A DNA stretch of 64,000 nt from Tengunoibacter tsumagoiensis (GCF_003967535.1 NZ_BIFR01000001.1:177493-241492); one strand, 5' to 3'. Shown: positions 1 to 8,913, numbered from the stretch's first letter. Program-made: numbers and translations. The notes: generated by a model from the sequence alone, not told the origin.

Positions 1-545
1 CCTCTTTTTCCATGTGGATGGTTCCACCAGAGATAAGCAGATCCAACGGACAGAAAGGAAAAGGCAACTGAGGGGGCCTCTGCCTGAAGTGTCTGTGATT
101 CGACTAGATAGAGGGGAGCAAGAGCACAAAGCAGAAGAGCAAAGAGGGCTCCGGGCCAGTTACGTACAGCCTTGCCCAGGAGAAAAGCTCCCCCCAGACC
201 CAGAAGAGAGATCAGAGCAATCCCCTCACGTGCAGCGATAAGGTTCTGCCCCAACCACTGATAAAATGGGAAGATGGTAAGCAGGAAGAAGGGCGGCTGC
301 GAATAAAAGATCTGTTGATAAAGAACATGGCCAGACCCCATCGCGCGTAGCGATTGCCAGTAGACGCCCTCATCATAGGAATCTCGATCAAAAGGTAGCT
401 CCAAAAGATGCCATCGAAGCCAGATCCCTACCATCAGGATGATAAGTGTACTCAGAATAACAAATAGAATCAGGGGGCTCCGAAACAAGCGGAATGCAGT
501 TACTGGTACGTGAATTTTCTTCGGTGATGCAGTCTCTGTCACCAT
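1..545 (-). CDS. Membrane glycosyltransferase, PMT/ArnT (GT39) type, N-terminal part
   Basis: Partial gene running off the left edge; 181 codons are visible. It is probably a polyprenyl-phosphate-sugar-dependent integral membrane glycosyltransferase that acts on the outer face of the membrane. A membrane segment lies at about residues 24-44. The first extracytoplasmic loop has FDRDSYDEG (about 52-60), the acidic motif expected of this superfamily, followed by YSQPP and more hydrophobic helices. The start is taken at ATG 545; an in-frame ATG at 554 is an alternative and neither has a strong ribosome site. It reads away from a strong hairpin at 735-784 that separates it from the FtsH-like gene. 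The fold class is fairly sure; the substrate is unknown. Confidence 0.7.
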   Translation of the reverse strand, partial: MVTETASPKKIHVPVTAFRLFRSPLILFVILSTLIILMVGIWLRWHLLELPFDRDSYDEGVYWQSLRAMGSGHVLYQQIFYSQPPFFLLTIFPFYQWLGQNLIAAREGIALISLLGLGGAFLLGKAVRNWPGALFALLLCALAPLYLVESQTLQAEAPSVAFSFLSVGSAYLWWNHPHGKR

Positions 546-734
546 ACAATGCATTTCTTTCTGCTTTTAAGGCATGAAACCCTTTTTCACCAGGGAGATT
601 TGTGACAACCCAGTTCCTGGCAGTTTGGCAATTGCTCTATACTTTCCTCACAGTAGCAGATCTGTAAGAAATGATCAAGCACTCGAATGCTATCTGGCAG
701 GGTGTTCCTCTTCTTCACCCTGCTTCATCATGCA

Positions 735-784
735 AGGCCCCTCTTCGCACGCCAGGGTGTTATCTGGTGTGCGAAGAGGGGCCT
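735..784. terminator. 20-bp hairpin in a 331-bp intergenic region
   Basis: A perfect 16-bp inverted repeat (735-750 with 769-784) extends to about 20 bp with one wobble pair, leaving a loop of about 10 nt. It lies downstream of the minus-strand FtsH-like gene and upstream of the next minus-strand gene, so it probably ends FtsH transcription. There is no long U tract, so it could also act as an mRNA 3' stabiliser. Nothing else is recognisable between 546 and 876. Confidence 0.6.
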
Positions 785-876
785 ATATGATTAGGAAGGC
801 TACGCGGCTCTTGCCTCCTTCATTCCACAAACGCTATTGCGACGATCGCGACACATCTTGAACATTGTGGAACTTA

Positions 877-2709
877 TTATGATTGCTCAAAGCTGGTAAC
901 CGTGTGGCTGAGCAAGTTCCGTCCAGCGCAGCCATTAGTGGCCGAATCCAGAAGTGGCTGAAAATCGTTAAAGACTGCCTGGGCTGCTGTCCGGGCATCA
1001 GCATTGTCAATCAAAGATTTAATCTCTTCGGCAACCAGCTCATCATGTTCAATAAGCGCTTCTGCAACGGCCATCAGAGCCTCGCTGTGATTTAAAAACA
1101 GCTGTTTGACAGCACGCATCTGCGATTGGAGAAGCTCTTCAACACGCTCCATCAATTGGGACTGACCCTGGATCGCTCCAGTTCCCCCGGCGATTGGATC
1201 AGCAAATGCGAGGTATGAAGTAAGCGTACCATCCATGCCGTAAGCGCCAATATAGAGGCTGGCCAGACGCGTGGCACTGGCAAAATCACTGGTTACACCA
1301 TTCAATTGAGTGTTGAGGAACAGCTCCTCTGCTGCACGCGAGGCCAGTGACACCTGAACACGAGCCAGAACATCTTCACGCGTATTGGTAATAATCGTCT
1401 CCGTCTGTCTCCAGGCTGCAAAGGCGGCAGCACCCTCTAGATCACCATGCATGTGTAAAGTAACAAAGGCTGGAAAGTAGCGATCCATCAGGTAGTAGCA
1501 GGCCACAGCATGCCCGGCCTCATGATACGCCAGGCGTCGGCGCTCAACAGAAGTCAGTTCACTCAATTGCCTCAGACCAAACTCATGCACGTCCTGTGCC
1601 TCAACCAGATCCTTATAGGTAATCTTATCGCGACCGGCAAAGTGCGCAATAATCACCGCCTCATTGACAACATGTTTAATGGCGACAGGCGTATAATTAA
1701 CCAGGCGAGCTGAGACGGTAGCGATAGAGATACCTGGTTCATGCTGAACTTTATTGAGGTAATACTCAATGACTTCAGGTCGATATTTATCGGTTGGAGG
1801 GGCTACGTTGATCTTCCGATCAAAACGACCGGGACGGAGAAGAGCTCGATCCAACGATTCGGGGACGTTAGTAGCTCCAATCGTCAACACAGGCTGGCTC
1901 TGTGCTCGGCCATGGCTAAGTCCCAGAGTACGAAGAATCTTTTTAAACCAGTTCGTCTCGATACTGGGAGGGTCCATCTCCATCAAGAGCTGATTGAGCC
2001 CACCTCCTCCGCCACCCATCATCCCTCCCATCATGCCCATACCCATGCCCATGCCATTATTACGTGCCCCGCCGATAGCATCAATCTCATCCAGGAACAG
2101 GACACAGCCACCATACTCCCGAGCAAAACGCCGGGCCTTCGCATACAGACGAATAATGATCAGTACATTCATGCCCATAAACATGCTCTGAAGGCTCGCT
2201 GCGCTCACATACCCAAATGGTACACCGGCTTCAGTGCTCATACACTGAGCCAGATAGCTCTTGCCAGTACCCGGGTCACCCGTTAAAAGCAGACCTCTTA
2301 CGGGCTGACCGCCAATAGCTTGAAAAGCCTTGACACCACCGATCAGTGTCACGATACGGCGAGCTGCCTCTAGAACTTCCGGATTTCCTTTATAGTCAGC
2401 AAATGTAACGCCCGTCTCGCCCGGTAGCACCCAATAGGAGCGCGGACGGCCCAGAAACCAGAAGAGGGCTACAAACTGAATAATCACGAAGAAGATGGCA
2501 AAGATAATCTGGAACGCATAGGCCAGCACTGTACCAGGATTGACGCCTGGAATCCGAATCACTGATGAGAAGAAGAGCGCGACAAGAATAATCAGAAACA
2601 GCCAGAGCCACGACCGTTTGAGGAAGCGTCCAAACTGATCCATCCCCAGGTCAATCGATCGATCCAATTCGCTCCGCTGTGCGTTGCCCGAAGCCTTTTT
2701 ATGCGACAT
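877..2709 (-). CDS. FtsH-like membrane AAA+ zinc metalloprotease
   Basis: A membrane-anchored ATP-dependent protease for quality control of membrane and cytosolic proteins. Two membrane segments (about 34-52 and 62-86) precede an AAA+ module with Walker A GDPGTGKS (144-151), Walker B VLFLDE (203-208) and the second region of homology ending LLRPGRFDRKI (about 290-300). The M41 domain has the zinc motif HEAGH (396-400) and a likely third ligand D475. At 610 aa it is slightly shorter than classical FtsH and diverged: Walker A carries GD where FtsH has GP, the pore loop reads MFMGMN, and residues about 214-238 form a Met/Gly-rich insertion. It is probably a paralogue of the housekeeping ftsH. 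It lies 76 bp downstream of a membrane protein gene that probably shares its promoter. Start ATG at 2709. Confidence 0.88.
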   Translation of the reverse strand: MSHKKASGNAQRSELDRSIDLGMDQFGRFLKRSWLWLFLIILVALFFSSVIRIPGVNPGTVLAYAFQIIFAIFFVIIQFVALFWFLGRPRSYWVLPGETGVTFADYKGNPEVLEAARRIVTLIGGVKAFQAIGGQPVRGLLLTGDPGTGKSYLAQCMSTEAGVPFGYVSAASLQSMFMGMNVLIIIRLYAKARRFAREYGGCVLFLDEIDAIGGARNNGMGMGMGMMGGMMGGGGGGLNQLLMEMDPPSIETNWFKKILRTLGLSHGRAQSQPVLTIGATNVPESLDRALLRPGRFDRKINVAPPTDKYRPEVIEYYLNKVQHEPGISIATVSARLVNYTPVAIKHVVNEAVIIAHFAGRDKITYKDLVEAQDVHEFGLRQLSELTSVERRRLAYHEAGHAVACYYLMDRYFPAFVTLHMHGDLEGAAAFAAWRQTETIITNTREDVLARVQVSLASRAAEELFLNTQLNGVTSDFASATRLASLYIGAYGMDGTLTSYLAFADPIAGGTGAIQGQSQLMERVEELLQSQMRAVKQLFLNHSEALMAVAEALIEHDELVAEEIKSLIDNADARTAAQAVFNDFQPLLDSATNGCAGRNLLSHTVTSFEQS

Positions 2710-2785
2710 AAGAGCCTACCCTTCTGCTTGCAATAACCAGACCAGCATTATCAGGTGGATGATAGGTGAGGTATATACTTAGCCA

Positions 2786-3406
2786 TTAGCGCTGATCAAC
2801 CAGACTTACGCTGAGAAGCATCTCTTGACCATTCAATGTAGCCGTTATAAAATGCCAGATCACCATGCCTTTGGTGTCGCCTCCAGGCCCGCTGGCAGCC
2901 ATATCAACCTGTACAAAACTATCAACAGTGGTGTCAGCCTGCTGGCGCGTCCCAATTACGGTAATATCTTTCCAGATCAGATGGGTCCGAGCCTGACTAT
3001 AGGTCGTAACCAGTTGATTGACATCAGGTGGCTGCGCTACATCGCGATCCAACATTTGGAGGTGAGCTGCGTCGCCGTCACGTAGAGCATAGAGCCAGTT
3101 CTGAATCTTTCCCGAAGTATTGCCAGTGAACTTATAAGGATCGCGACCAATCCCGAACGGCATTGAGCCAGTAGCAAGATAGGAAGTGACTCCGATGCTA
3201 AGGAGCAGAAGGAGCAGCAGTGCAAAGGCGAGTAGTTTGTGGGTGCGGATACCCGTGATCAGATAGTACAGAAGCTTAATAGGCCAGCGTAATACACTCT
3301 TCAAGGCCTGTGCTAGAGGCCGCTCACCAGGACGGAGGCGGGGCGGCGATGGAGGAAGTTGTTCCTCTGGCGGAAGCGACGGCTGAGTGGATGCAGGACT
3401 GATCAT
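2786..3406 (-). CDS. Membrane-anchored protein of unknown function
   Basis: A 206-aa protein with a Pro-rich cytoplasmic N terminus (about residues 1-30), one strong transmembrane helix (about 58-78, Leu-rich) and a C-terminal domain of about 120 residues predicted outside the cell. I do not recognise the family. It is the first gene of a two-gene unit with the FtsH-like protease, so it could be a regulator, adaptor or substrate of that protease; this is inference from position. Start ATG at 3406 follows a purine-rich stretch and a sigma-A-type promoter at 3458-3486. Confidence 0.7.
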   Translation of the reverse strand: MISPASTQPSLPPEEQLPPSPPRLRPGERPLAQALKSVLRWPIKLLYYLITGIRTHKLLAFALLLLLLLSIGVTSYLATGSMPFGIGRDPYKFTGNTSGKIQNWLYALRDGDAAHLQMLDRDVAQPPDVNQLVTTYSQARTHLIWKDITVIGTRQQADTTVDSFVQVDMAASGPGGDTKGMVIWHFITATLNGQEMLLSVSLVDQR

Positions 3407-3457
3407 TCTTCTCTCGCCTCAACTTTCTGGATTGGCTAGATACTTGTTTTCACCCTT

Positions 3458-3486
3458 ACCATACCCGATAAACAATATTTTGACAA
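3458..3486 (-). promoter_or_regulatory. Sigma-A-type promoter for the 2786-3406 gene
   Basis: Read on the minus strand: -35 TTGTCA (3481-3486), a 17-bp spacer and -10 TATGGT (3458-3463). The predicted transcription start is near 3451, giving a leader of about 45 nt before ATG 3406. Confidence 0.5.
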
Positions 3487-3621
3487 GATACACTTTTTCA
3501 TTAGTTGTGCTTATCAAAATAGACATTCATGAACAGAGCTCATCATCCGGCGTGAACACACCTTTTTCGGAAGAGGGAATCTTACATGTAGCGTAAAGCT
3601 TTCACATAAAACCTTCCTTAG

Positions 3622-3678
3622 AAAGTCTTTCTATAGAGCATCATCGTCATAAAGTCTTTCTATAGAGCATCATCGTCA
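3622..3678. repeat. 28-bp direct duplication in a 548-bp intergenic region
   Basis: Two identical 28-bp copies at 3622-3649 and 3651-3678 are separated by one base. Each contains TTTCTATAGAGCATCATCGT. Apart from flanking promoters I see nothing else in 3407-3954. Confidence 0.85.
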
Positions 3679-3876
3679 GAACAGTGATGGTCAAAAGCCA
3701 TTGCCATTTTGTGCTCCGAAGAGACATTCATCAAAGAGCCTCACCTCGCGGCATAAACACTCCTTTTTCAGCAGAGGCTGCTTGTAAACATACGCTGGCC
3801 ATGGATGCCAGCAAGAAGAGATCAGCGCCATACGAACAGATGGTCCATAAATGATGAACCTGTAGCACATTTTTGA

Positions 3877-3882
3877 TATAAT
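3877..3882 (+). promoter_or_regulatory. Candidate -10 box for the 3955 gene
   Basis: A perfect TATAAT lies 73 bp before ATG 3955. The -35 region (about 3854-3859) is a poor match, so the site is tentative. Confidence 0.35.
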
Positions 3883-3954
3883 GAGGTATGCAGGCCATGA
3901 GAAGGGCCATAACAGGTAGCAGAAATACGCACGAAGGAAGCAGGTGAGATCGAG

Positions 3955-5151
3955 ATGAATAATCCGGATGAGCTTGGGCAGCATATCTGGTTGCGTTATG
4001 CCACCCAATATACCAAAGACGGGCGGCAACACACCCTTGAGATGGGAATTCCTGTTCCTCTGGGAGCAGACAATGAGACGCGCGAAGCCCTGATTCGCGA
4101 GGCCGAGGCGGGCATGCAACAACTGATCAATCATGTGGAACAACGTTTACCACAGATGGTCCAACGTCCACAGGGAACGGTCCCCACTCCTGTGCAGGCA
4201 ACAAAGACCGCACCACAGCAGCGGGTCAATCCAATTAGTAACAAGCCAGCCTCGGTCTCTGCACCTCAAACAACGACACAGGTTGTCTCGACACAGGATG
4301 GTCTTGCAGCGGCTGGAAGTGCTACTACTGCCCCACAGACGCGCCAGAGCGGTGGAGTAGGGATGCCGCTGGCCTTTAGCCCAACGAATACGAATAGTGG
4401 TAATATGCTCTTGCCTGAATTTATTCAATATATTAAAGAGAACCTTGACTTAAATCCAAAGCAGGCCATGGATATTTTAAAGGTGAAGACCTTATCAGGT
4501 ATCAATTTACGAGAAGCAGTGGAGCATCTCAAACGTACGGTTGGCACTACAGGTGAGAGCATTGAGAGAGATGAACTGGCAGATAGCAGGGATAATGGGC
4601 CAACCGCTCCTAATCGCTCCGTCTCATACACTATTCCACCTGCCAAAACAGAGACAAAGATTACAAGGATCGTAACGGGATCCAATGATCGAGATAAAAA
4701 TGATGAGGCCGTCCATGAGCATAGCTCAGACTATGCCATCCCAACTTCGATTCCAACGCCAACACCAAATCCTACCCGTGGCTTTGATGAAGAAGTTGAG
4801 CCCGATGATCAACTCGATGATCTGATTGATTTAGAGCCCGATCCCGAGTTTACCCCTCAGGAATTGGAGCGGGCCAATAATAAGATCAGCTATCTGCGCG
4901 AGTTGCAAGGAAATACGAACGCCAGCGAAAATCGCTTAAAAGCGCTCGGTAACGTCGTTACCTCTCAGATTACGCTGGATCAGCTTCAGACGCTGGTGCG
5001 GGGCATTTGGAATGTAACAACGATGAAAAAGTTAAAGATTGATCAGGTTGAGGCGTTGATCTCATGGGGCAAAGAAGATGATTTCTTAAGTGAGGTGGAA
5101 GCCGTCTTAGCTGTACTGGAGGAAGAAAATTATGCGCGTGGTAACAGGTGA
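3955..5151 (+). CDS. Hypothetical protein with low-complexity linkers
   Basis: A 398-aa soluble protein I do not recognise. It has a short ordered N-terminal region (about 1-65), a Gln/Thr/Pro-rich linker (about 66-145), a small helical segment (about 150-195, containing LLPEFIQYIKENLDLNPKQA), an acidic Pro-rich linker and a helical C-terminal domain (about 300-395). The middle and C-terminal segments look like small helical-bundle modules. Its 3' end overlaps the rsmD start by 20 bp, so the two genes are probably cotranscribed and translationally coupled. Function cannot be assigned. Confidence 0.75.
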   Translation: MNNPDELGQHIWLRYATQYTKDGRQHTLEMGIPVPLGADNETREALIREAEAGMQQLINHVEQRLPQMVQRPQGTVPTPVQATKTAPQQRVNPISNKPASVSAPQTTTQVVSTQDGLAAAGSATTAPQTRQSGGVGMPLAFSPTNTNSGNMLLPEFIQYIKENLDLNPKQAMDILKVKTLSGINLREAVEHLKRTVGTTGESIERDELADSRDNGPTAPNRSVSYTIPPAKTETKITRIVTGSNDRDKNDEAVHEHSSDYAIPTSIPTPTPNPTRGFDEEVEPDDQLDDLIDLEPDPEFTPQELERANNKISYLRELQGNTNASENRLKALGNVVTSQITLDQLQTLVRGIWNVTTMKKLKIDQVEALISWGKEDDFLSEVEAVLAVLEEENYARGNR

Positions 5152-5815
5152 GGCGAAAGGGAAGAAGCTCAAATCGCCTAAGACGGTTGGCACCCGACCA
5201 ATTATGGATCGCGTTAAGACCGCTCTCTTTGATATTCTTGCACCCGAAATTCAAGGTACGTATTTTCTCGATCTCTTTGCTGGAACTGGTGGAGTAGGAA
5301 TCGAGGCCCTCAGCCGTGGCGCACAACGCGCAACGTTTATTGAGATGAGTCCACCAATTGTAAAACTGGTGCGAGAGAATCTACAGATCACTGCGATGAC
5401 GGCAAAGGCCGAGGTCATTCATGGCGATTCTTTTAAGTTCCTCCAGGCGTATCAGTTAAAACCTGCCTCTCAAGCAGTTTCACGCGATCGCAAACCTGTT
5501 GGCGGTGGTCTGCAACGAGGCTACAATATTCTGTATATCGCTCCGCCCCAATATGAGGAGATGGCGGCCAAAGCGCTCCAAATGACGGATTCCTCCTCTC
5601 TGATGGCTGAGGATGCCCTTGTTATTATACAGATCCATCCGAAAGAACGACCCGGAGTAGCCGCTATCGCCCCGCTGCATCTTGATCTGATCGATGAACG
5701 TCGTTATGGCAGCACTCTGTTGATGTTCTATCGACGACGCTCTACTCTGCATGAGGTCACGGCTTCTACCACATCTACAGATGCGACTGATGCCATACAG
5801 GCTACGGCGGAATAA
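5132..5815 (+). CDS. rsmD: 16S rRNA (guanine-N2-966) methyltransferase, RsmD family
   Basis: Methylates G966 of 16S rRNA with S-adenosylmethionine in this family. The N terminus MRVVTGEAKGKKL and TRPIMDRVKTALFDIL (21-36) are typical of RsmD. SAM motif I is FLDLFAGTGGVGIEAL (45-60) and the acidic end of strand 2 is FIE (69-71). The usual catalytic DPPY or NPPY is replaced by APPQY (137-141), and an extra segment of about 20 residues (about 110-130) precedes it. At 227 aa it is longer than the usual 180-200. Start ATG 5132 has GGAGGA just upstream, inside the previous gene. Confidence 0.85.
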   Translation: MRVVTGEAKGKKLKSPKTVGTRPIMDRVKTALFDILAPEIQGTYFLDLFAGTGGVGIEALSRGAQRATFIEMSPPIVKLVRENLQITAMTAKAEVIHGDSFKFLQAYQLKPASQAVSRDRKPVGGGLQRGYNILYIAPPQYEEMAAKALQMTDSSSLMAEDALVIIQIHPKERPGVAAIAPLHLDLIDERRYGSTLLMFYRRRSTLHEVTASTTSTDATDAIQATAE

Positions 5816-5920
5816 AGCTGAGAACTGGCTCTGTTGTTGTGAGAAAGTACAGGTTAGAGGGAGCACCCTACCAACAGGTGGCCTGCTCCTACCGGACTAG
5901 AAAAGAAAACGAGAAAGATT

Positions 5921-6403
5921 ATGTTGAATAATCCTGGTAGCGGACGTTTCGCGTTTGTGGATGCTGGAGATGCCGCCCGTCGCCTGGGCGTTGATCGGAT
6001 TACGCTGGATAATTGGGTAAAAGAAGGCCGCATCAAGGCCCGCCGTGGCGTTGGCCGCGAATCCTTTTTTAAAGCCAGCGATGTCGAGGCTCTCTATAAT
6101 GAGCTCAATCCCACCAGCGAGCTTGCCGCAGCTGTCGCAATGGATGAACAAGAGAGTGCCTCTGGCGTGGTTACCACCGAACCCACACGCAAGAAGCAAG
6201 ATCCGCAGATGCGCGTCTATCTTCGCCTGCAAGCAGATGCCAAATGGTTCGATATCTCTGACGAGGATATCCGCTTCTGGTATCAGCAGTTAGCCCCCGA
6301 TGGTTATGAACGCAATAAACGCAATGTGGAACATACCATCAAAAAGCTACAATATATTGTCAGCCTCATTGAAGATGGTCAGCAGCGAGCACAGAATTCC
6401 TAG
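5921..6403 (+). CDS. Helix-turn-helix (excisionase/MerR-like) DNA-binding protein
   Basis: A 160-aa protein whose N terminus (about 8-60) is a winged HTH of the HTH_17/excisionase type: VDAGDAARRLGVDRITLDNW, then GRIKARRGVGRESFFKASDV. The C-terminal part (about 88-155, rich in Lys, Arg and Gln) looks helical and may oligomerise. No phage or integrase genes are adjacent, so it is more likely a small chromosomal regulator than an excisionase. It lies 105 bp after rsmD, possibly in the same transcript. Start ATG 5921 is preceded by GAGAAAG. Confidence 0.7.
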   Translation: MLNNPGSGRFAFVDAGDAARRLGVDRITLDNWVKEGRIKARRGVGRESFFKASDVEALYNELNPTSELAAAVAMDEQESASGVVTTEPTRKKQDPQMRVYLRLQADAKWFDISDEDIRFWYQQLAPDGYERNKRNVEHTIKKLQYIVSLIEDGQQRAQNS

Positions 6404-6454
6404 GAAGAGTAGCCAGCAGTATCTTTAAACAGTGCAAGCATTACTCTACAAGCA

Positions 6455-6811
6455 TTACTCTAAAGGAGCGTCTGGAGGTTGGGGAATGATCTGGTTCGCC
6501 AGTTCTGCGCGCTCCCATACAAATACACGTTTGAGGATGATACGCAGAGCTGCAATAGCCACAAACATCAGGATCTGCTGCCACGTTCTCAGTTCAATTG
6601 TCTTTAACAGGCTCCCTGCTACTTTAAAGCTGAGCGAATTGATCACACCATCGATAACCAGCAGTCGAGCCTGATGAATATCCAATCGTCGAATCAGAGC
6701 AATGAGCGCTGCCACGATATACCCAATAATCACCAGTGCGCCAACAAATTCGATAATTTCCGCCCAGAACAGGTAGTTAAAAAGGTTAGTGAAGAACATT
6801 TCCAGGTACAT
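6455..6811 (-). CDS. Small membrane protein, DUF1622-like
   Basis: A 118-aa protein with three hydrophobic segments (about 13-38, 45-72 and 80-100). Its layout, including a C-terminal stretch IAALRIILKRVFVWE, parallels the adjacent upstream DUF1622 protein, and the two look like diverged paralogues. The start codon lies within the 3' end of that gene (26-bp overlap), so they are translationally coupled. Function unknown. Confidence 0.65.
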   Translation of the reverse strand: MYLEMFFTNLFNYLFWAEIIEFVGALVIIGYIVAALIALIRRLDIHQARLLVIDGVINSLSFKVAGSLLKTIELRTWQQILMFVAIAALRIILKRVFVWERAELANQIIPQPPDAPLE

Positions 6812-7313
6812 TCTTCATTTCGCTCTCCCGCTGCTTAAATTGATGGAGAGGTGAGGGTGTCTCTGGCCTGAACTGAATTTGCGCGGCCCGATCGATCTCC
6901 TTCTGCAAAAAGTAGTTCAAAAATGTTCGGATGGTCGCAATTGCGGCCAGTTGTCCAATCTCCGCCCAGGTCGGGGCAATGGCGGTCCGTAATATATCCG
7001 CGCCCAGCTCAAATTCGAGCGCCAGAGCCAGCCATCGCCCCAACTGCAAACGAATGTATTCCGTCTGCCGTTCCTGCATCGAGCCAGCTCGCCTCTTAGG
7101 AATAAGAAACAGGATAAGCGCGTTGACCGCGGCTTGTAATGCTCCCAGAGCAATGATAAGACCCGCAACACCCTCCACACCTGAAGCCAGAAAGCCTGTC
7201 CACGCTTTAAGCACAGTTTCCAACGCTGCTCCCTCCAGAATTGCTGAGCCCGAAAAATAACAATCAAGCTGGCTCTTCATGAAATATGGCAGAGCTATGC
7301 ACTCCGACGACAC
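6786..7313 (-). CDS. DUF1622 family membrane protein
   Basis: Membrane protein of up to 175 aa. Two N-terminal hydrophobic segments are followed by the strongly DUF1622-like stretch LGRWLALALEFELGADILRT and then AIAPTWAEIGQLAAIATIRT and FLNYFLQKE. Function is unknown for the family. The longest frame begins at GTG 7313 with a weak AAGG upstream; ATG 7280 or a later start is equally possible. It is followed by an overlapping paralogue (6455-6811). Confidence 0.72.
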   Translation of the reverse strand: MSSECIALPYFMKSQLDCYFSGSAILEGAALETVLKAWTGFLASGVEGVAGLIIALGALQAAVNALILFLIPKRRAGSMQERQTEYIRLQLGRWLALALEFELGADILRTAIAPTWAEIGQLAAIATIRTFLNYFLQKEIDRAAQIQFRPETPSPLHQFKQRESEMKNVPGNVLH

Positions 7314-7436
7314 ATACTACCTTAAACGTAAGAAGCTTCAACTTTGGAGAACCAGATCCTGTGCTCAATACGCTTCTCTCAGGAGTAAAAAGATCTGTGC
7401 CAGCAATGGATGTGCTCTAAAAAAGAGGCACAGGCA

Positions 7437-7445
7437 TGCTATAAT
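7437..7445 (+). promoter_or_regulatory. Extended -10 promoter for the 7557 gene
   Basis: TGCTATAAT is a perfect extended -10 (TGn plus TATAAT at 7440-7445). No good -35 is visible, as is usual for extended -10 promoters. The predicted leader is about 105 nt. Confidence 0.45.
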
Positions 7446-7556
7446 AGAACACAACGATATGGTTATTGGCATATGTGGGATTGTGGATCTATCGTCTAAC
7501 CAACCAACCTTTAAAGACATATTTGCATGTGCGAAGCAGCACAGTGGAGGGACTTC

Positions 7557-8216
7557 ATGGCAAATAGTGCATCTGTGCAAAATATCCGCGGAACGAAGCG
7601 CATTAAACTGCTGCTCGCTTTTCTGATCGGACTTCCAACCACCCTTATGTTCCCTTTTATTGGTCTGACCACTCCTTTCTGGTGGTGGCCTGAGATCCCT
7701 TTTGTGGTGCTCTGGATAGCTCTGTGGGTAAGTATTTTTCGCGATCCACGCGTCGAGAGCGGCGAGATCACGAATAAACGCGTAATCAATGCTCTCATTA
7801 CAACGGCCCTGCTCATCATTGTCTTTTTTGTCTGTGAAATTGTCTTACTCCGCATGAATTTTCTTCTCATCACCATTGGGGAGCTGCTTGTACCTGTCAT
7901 GGTAGGCATGGTAGCAGCTTTTGCAGTGGGCGCGGAACGCACAAAAGGGCATGCAGTCCTCGTTGGTATTATCGCCTGGCTTGGGGCCACAATTATTAAC
8001 ATGCTGGCAACCTATATCGATGCCCTCTATGTAACAAAAATGCCAGAGTTCGCAGCCAAATCGGGAAATTACATTGGAGGCATTCTTGCCCTCACCTTGA
8101 TGGCGCACCTTACAGCTCTGGCAGTTGCTGGTTTTAGCGGTGAGCTGGGCTGGCGGCTCCGAAGAAATCTCTTAGGCGAGCCTGTCAAAATCGAGGCTGA
8201 TACAAAAAGAAGATAA
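7557..8216 (+). CDS. Integral membrane protein of unknown function
   Basis: A 219-aa protein with about six hydrophobic helices, including segments near the N terminus, a Trp-rich PFWWWPEIPF loop, and paired helices in the middle and C-terminal thirds. The C-terminal tail is charged (KIEADTKRR). I do not recognise a family. ATG 7557 is preferred over an in-frame ATG at 7527 because GGAGGG lies 8 nt upstream of it. It stands alone between minus-strand genes. Confidence 0.7.
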   Translation: MANSASVQNIRGTKRIKLLLAFLIGLPTTLMFPFIGLTTPFWWWPEIPFVVLWIALWVSIFRDPRVESGEITNKRVINALITTALLIIVFFVCEIVLLRMNFLLITIGELLVPVMVGMVAAFAVGAERTKGHAVLVGIIAWLGATIINMLATYIDALYVTKMPEFAAKSGNYIGGILALTLMAHLTALAVAGFSGELGWRLRRNLLGEPVKIEADTKRR

Positions 8217-8579
8217 CCAGACTGCCCGCCAGTTGCGAGGACCTGTCCATTTCTACAGGTTCTCTCCAGGCTATTTTAGCCGTTCAGAAAACTGGTCAAA
8301 CTAGCGGCGCACTCAGGCTTTGCTAGCGGCTATACTACCACTGTGCAGAGGAACTACCAGAAGCAGGATCAACGAATCGAACTGACGTTGTTTGTGGAAC
8401 CCAACGTTCAGGCTTTTCGTTCGGAACAGAAGCGGCCCCGCCTTGGAGGGCTGCGCTCCGTGAGGAACTTCGTCATCGGATATGGCAAAGGTGATTATCC
8501 TTCTGGTAGTGGACTCAATTGGACGCTTGCAAAGATCAGATTTGAAACAGAGCGTATACGCTAGAAAGGGGTGACGAAG
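8217..8579. other. Intergenic region, no confident gene
   Basis: This 363-bp stretch holds a short hairpin (6-bp arms around 8239-8260) and overlapping short open frames on both strands with no recognisable protein or ribosome site. No promoter stands out. Confidence 0.5.
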
Positions 8580-8900
8580 ATGGGACAATGGGCCTATAAG
8601 GTTGTGTATATCGATTATCGTGGCCGCATCTCATGTGAGGGTGTGGAGACATTAATTGGAGAAGAGCGACGCAGCACATTTGCGCGCCGCTACCTCAATG
8701 AACTGGGGCGCGAGAGTTGGGAATTAGTCAGTATTCAACCATTGACATCAAATTCGGCCTACTATATCCTCAAACGGCCAGCGCAAGAGGGTGATTATGC
8801 TGAGCCCGCTCCGTCCACGGCCAGTGAGCAGACTCCTGCCACACCTACAACTCCAGAAGCGGTTGCTCCCGAGAGCAGTCCACAGATTGAGACCGCCTAG
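8580..8900 (+). CDS. DUF4177-like small protein
   Basis: A 106-aa protein with the N-terminal pattern WAYKVVYIDYRGR and LNELGRESWELVSI followed by YYILKRP (about residues 5-70), typical of the small beta-rich DUF4177 family. A low-complexity Pro/Thr/Glu tail follows. Function unknown. ATG 8580 is chosen over GTG 8571 because the AAAGGGG site at about 8565-8571 fits ATG 8580. A hairpin at 8914-8978 closes the transcript. A second member of the family lies at 30182-30400. Confidence 0.7.
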   Translation: MGQWAYKVVYIDYRGRISCEGVETLIGEERRSTFARRYLNELGRESWELVSIQPLTSNSAYYILKRPAQEGDYAEPAPSTASEQTPATPTTPEAVAPESSPQIETA

Positions 8901-8913
8901 GCCTGGCAACAAA

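Noticed and set aside
5921..6403. HTH protein considered as a phage excisionase
   Set aside because: No integrase, attachment site or phage gene is nearby; the neighbours are rsmD and membrane proteins.
8343..8564. 73-codon plus-strand frame starting with GTG, with an overlapping minus-strand frame
   Set aside because: No ribosome site and no protein family; both strands are open by chance.
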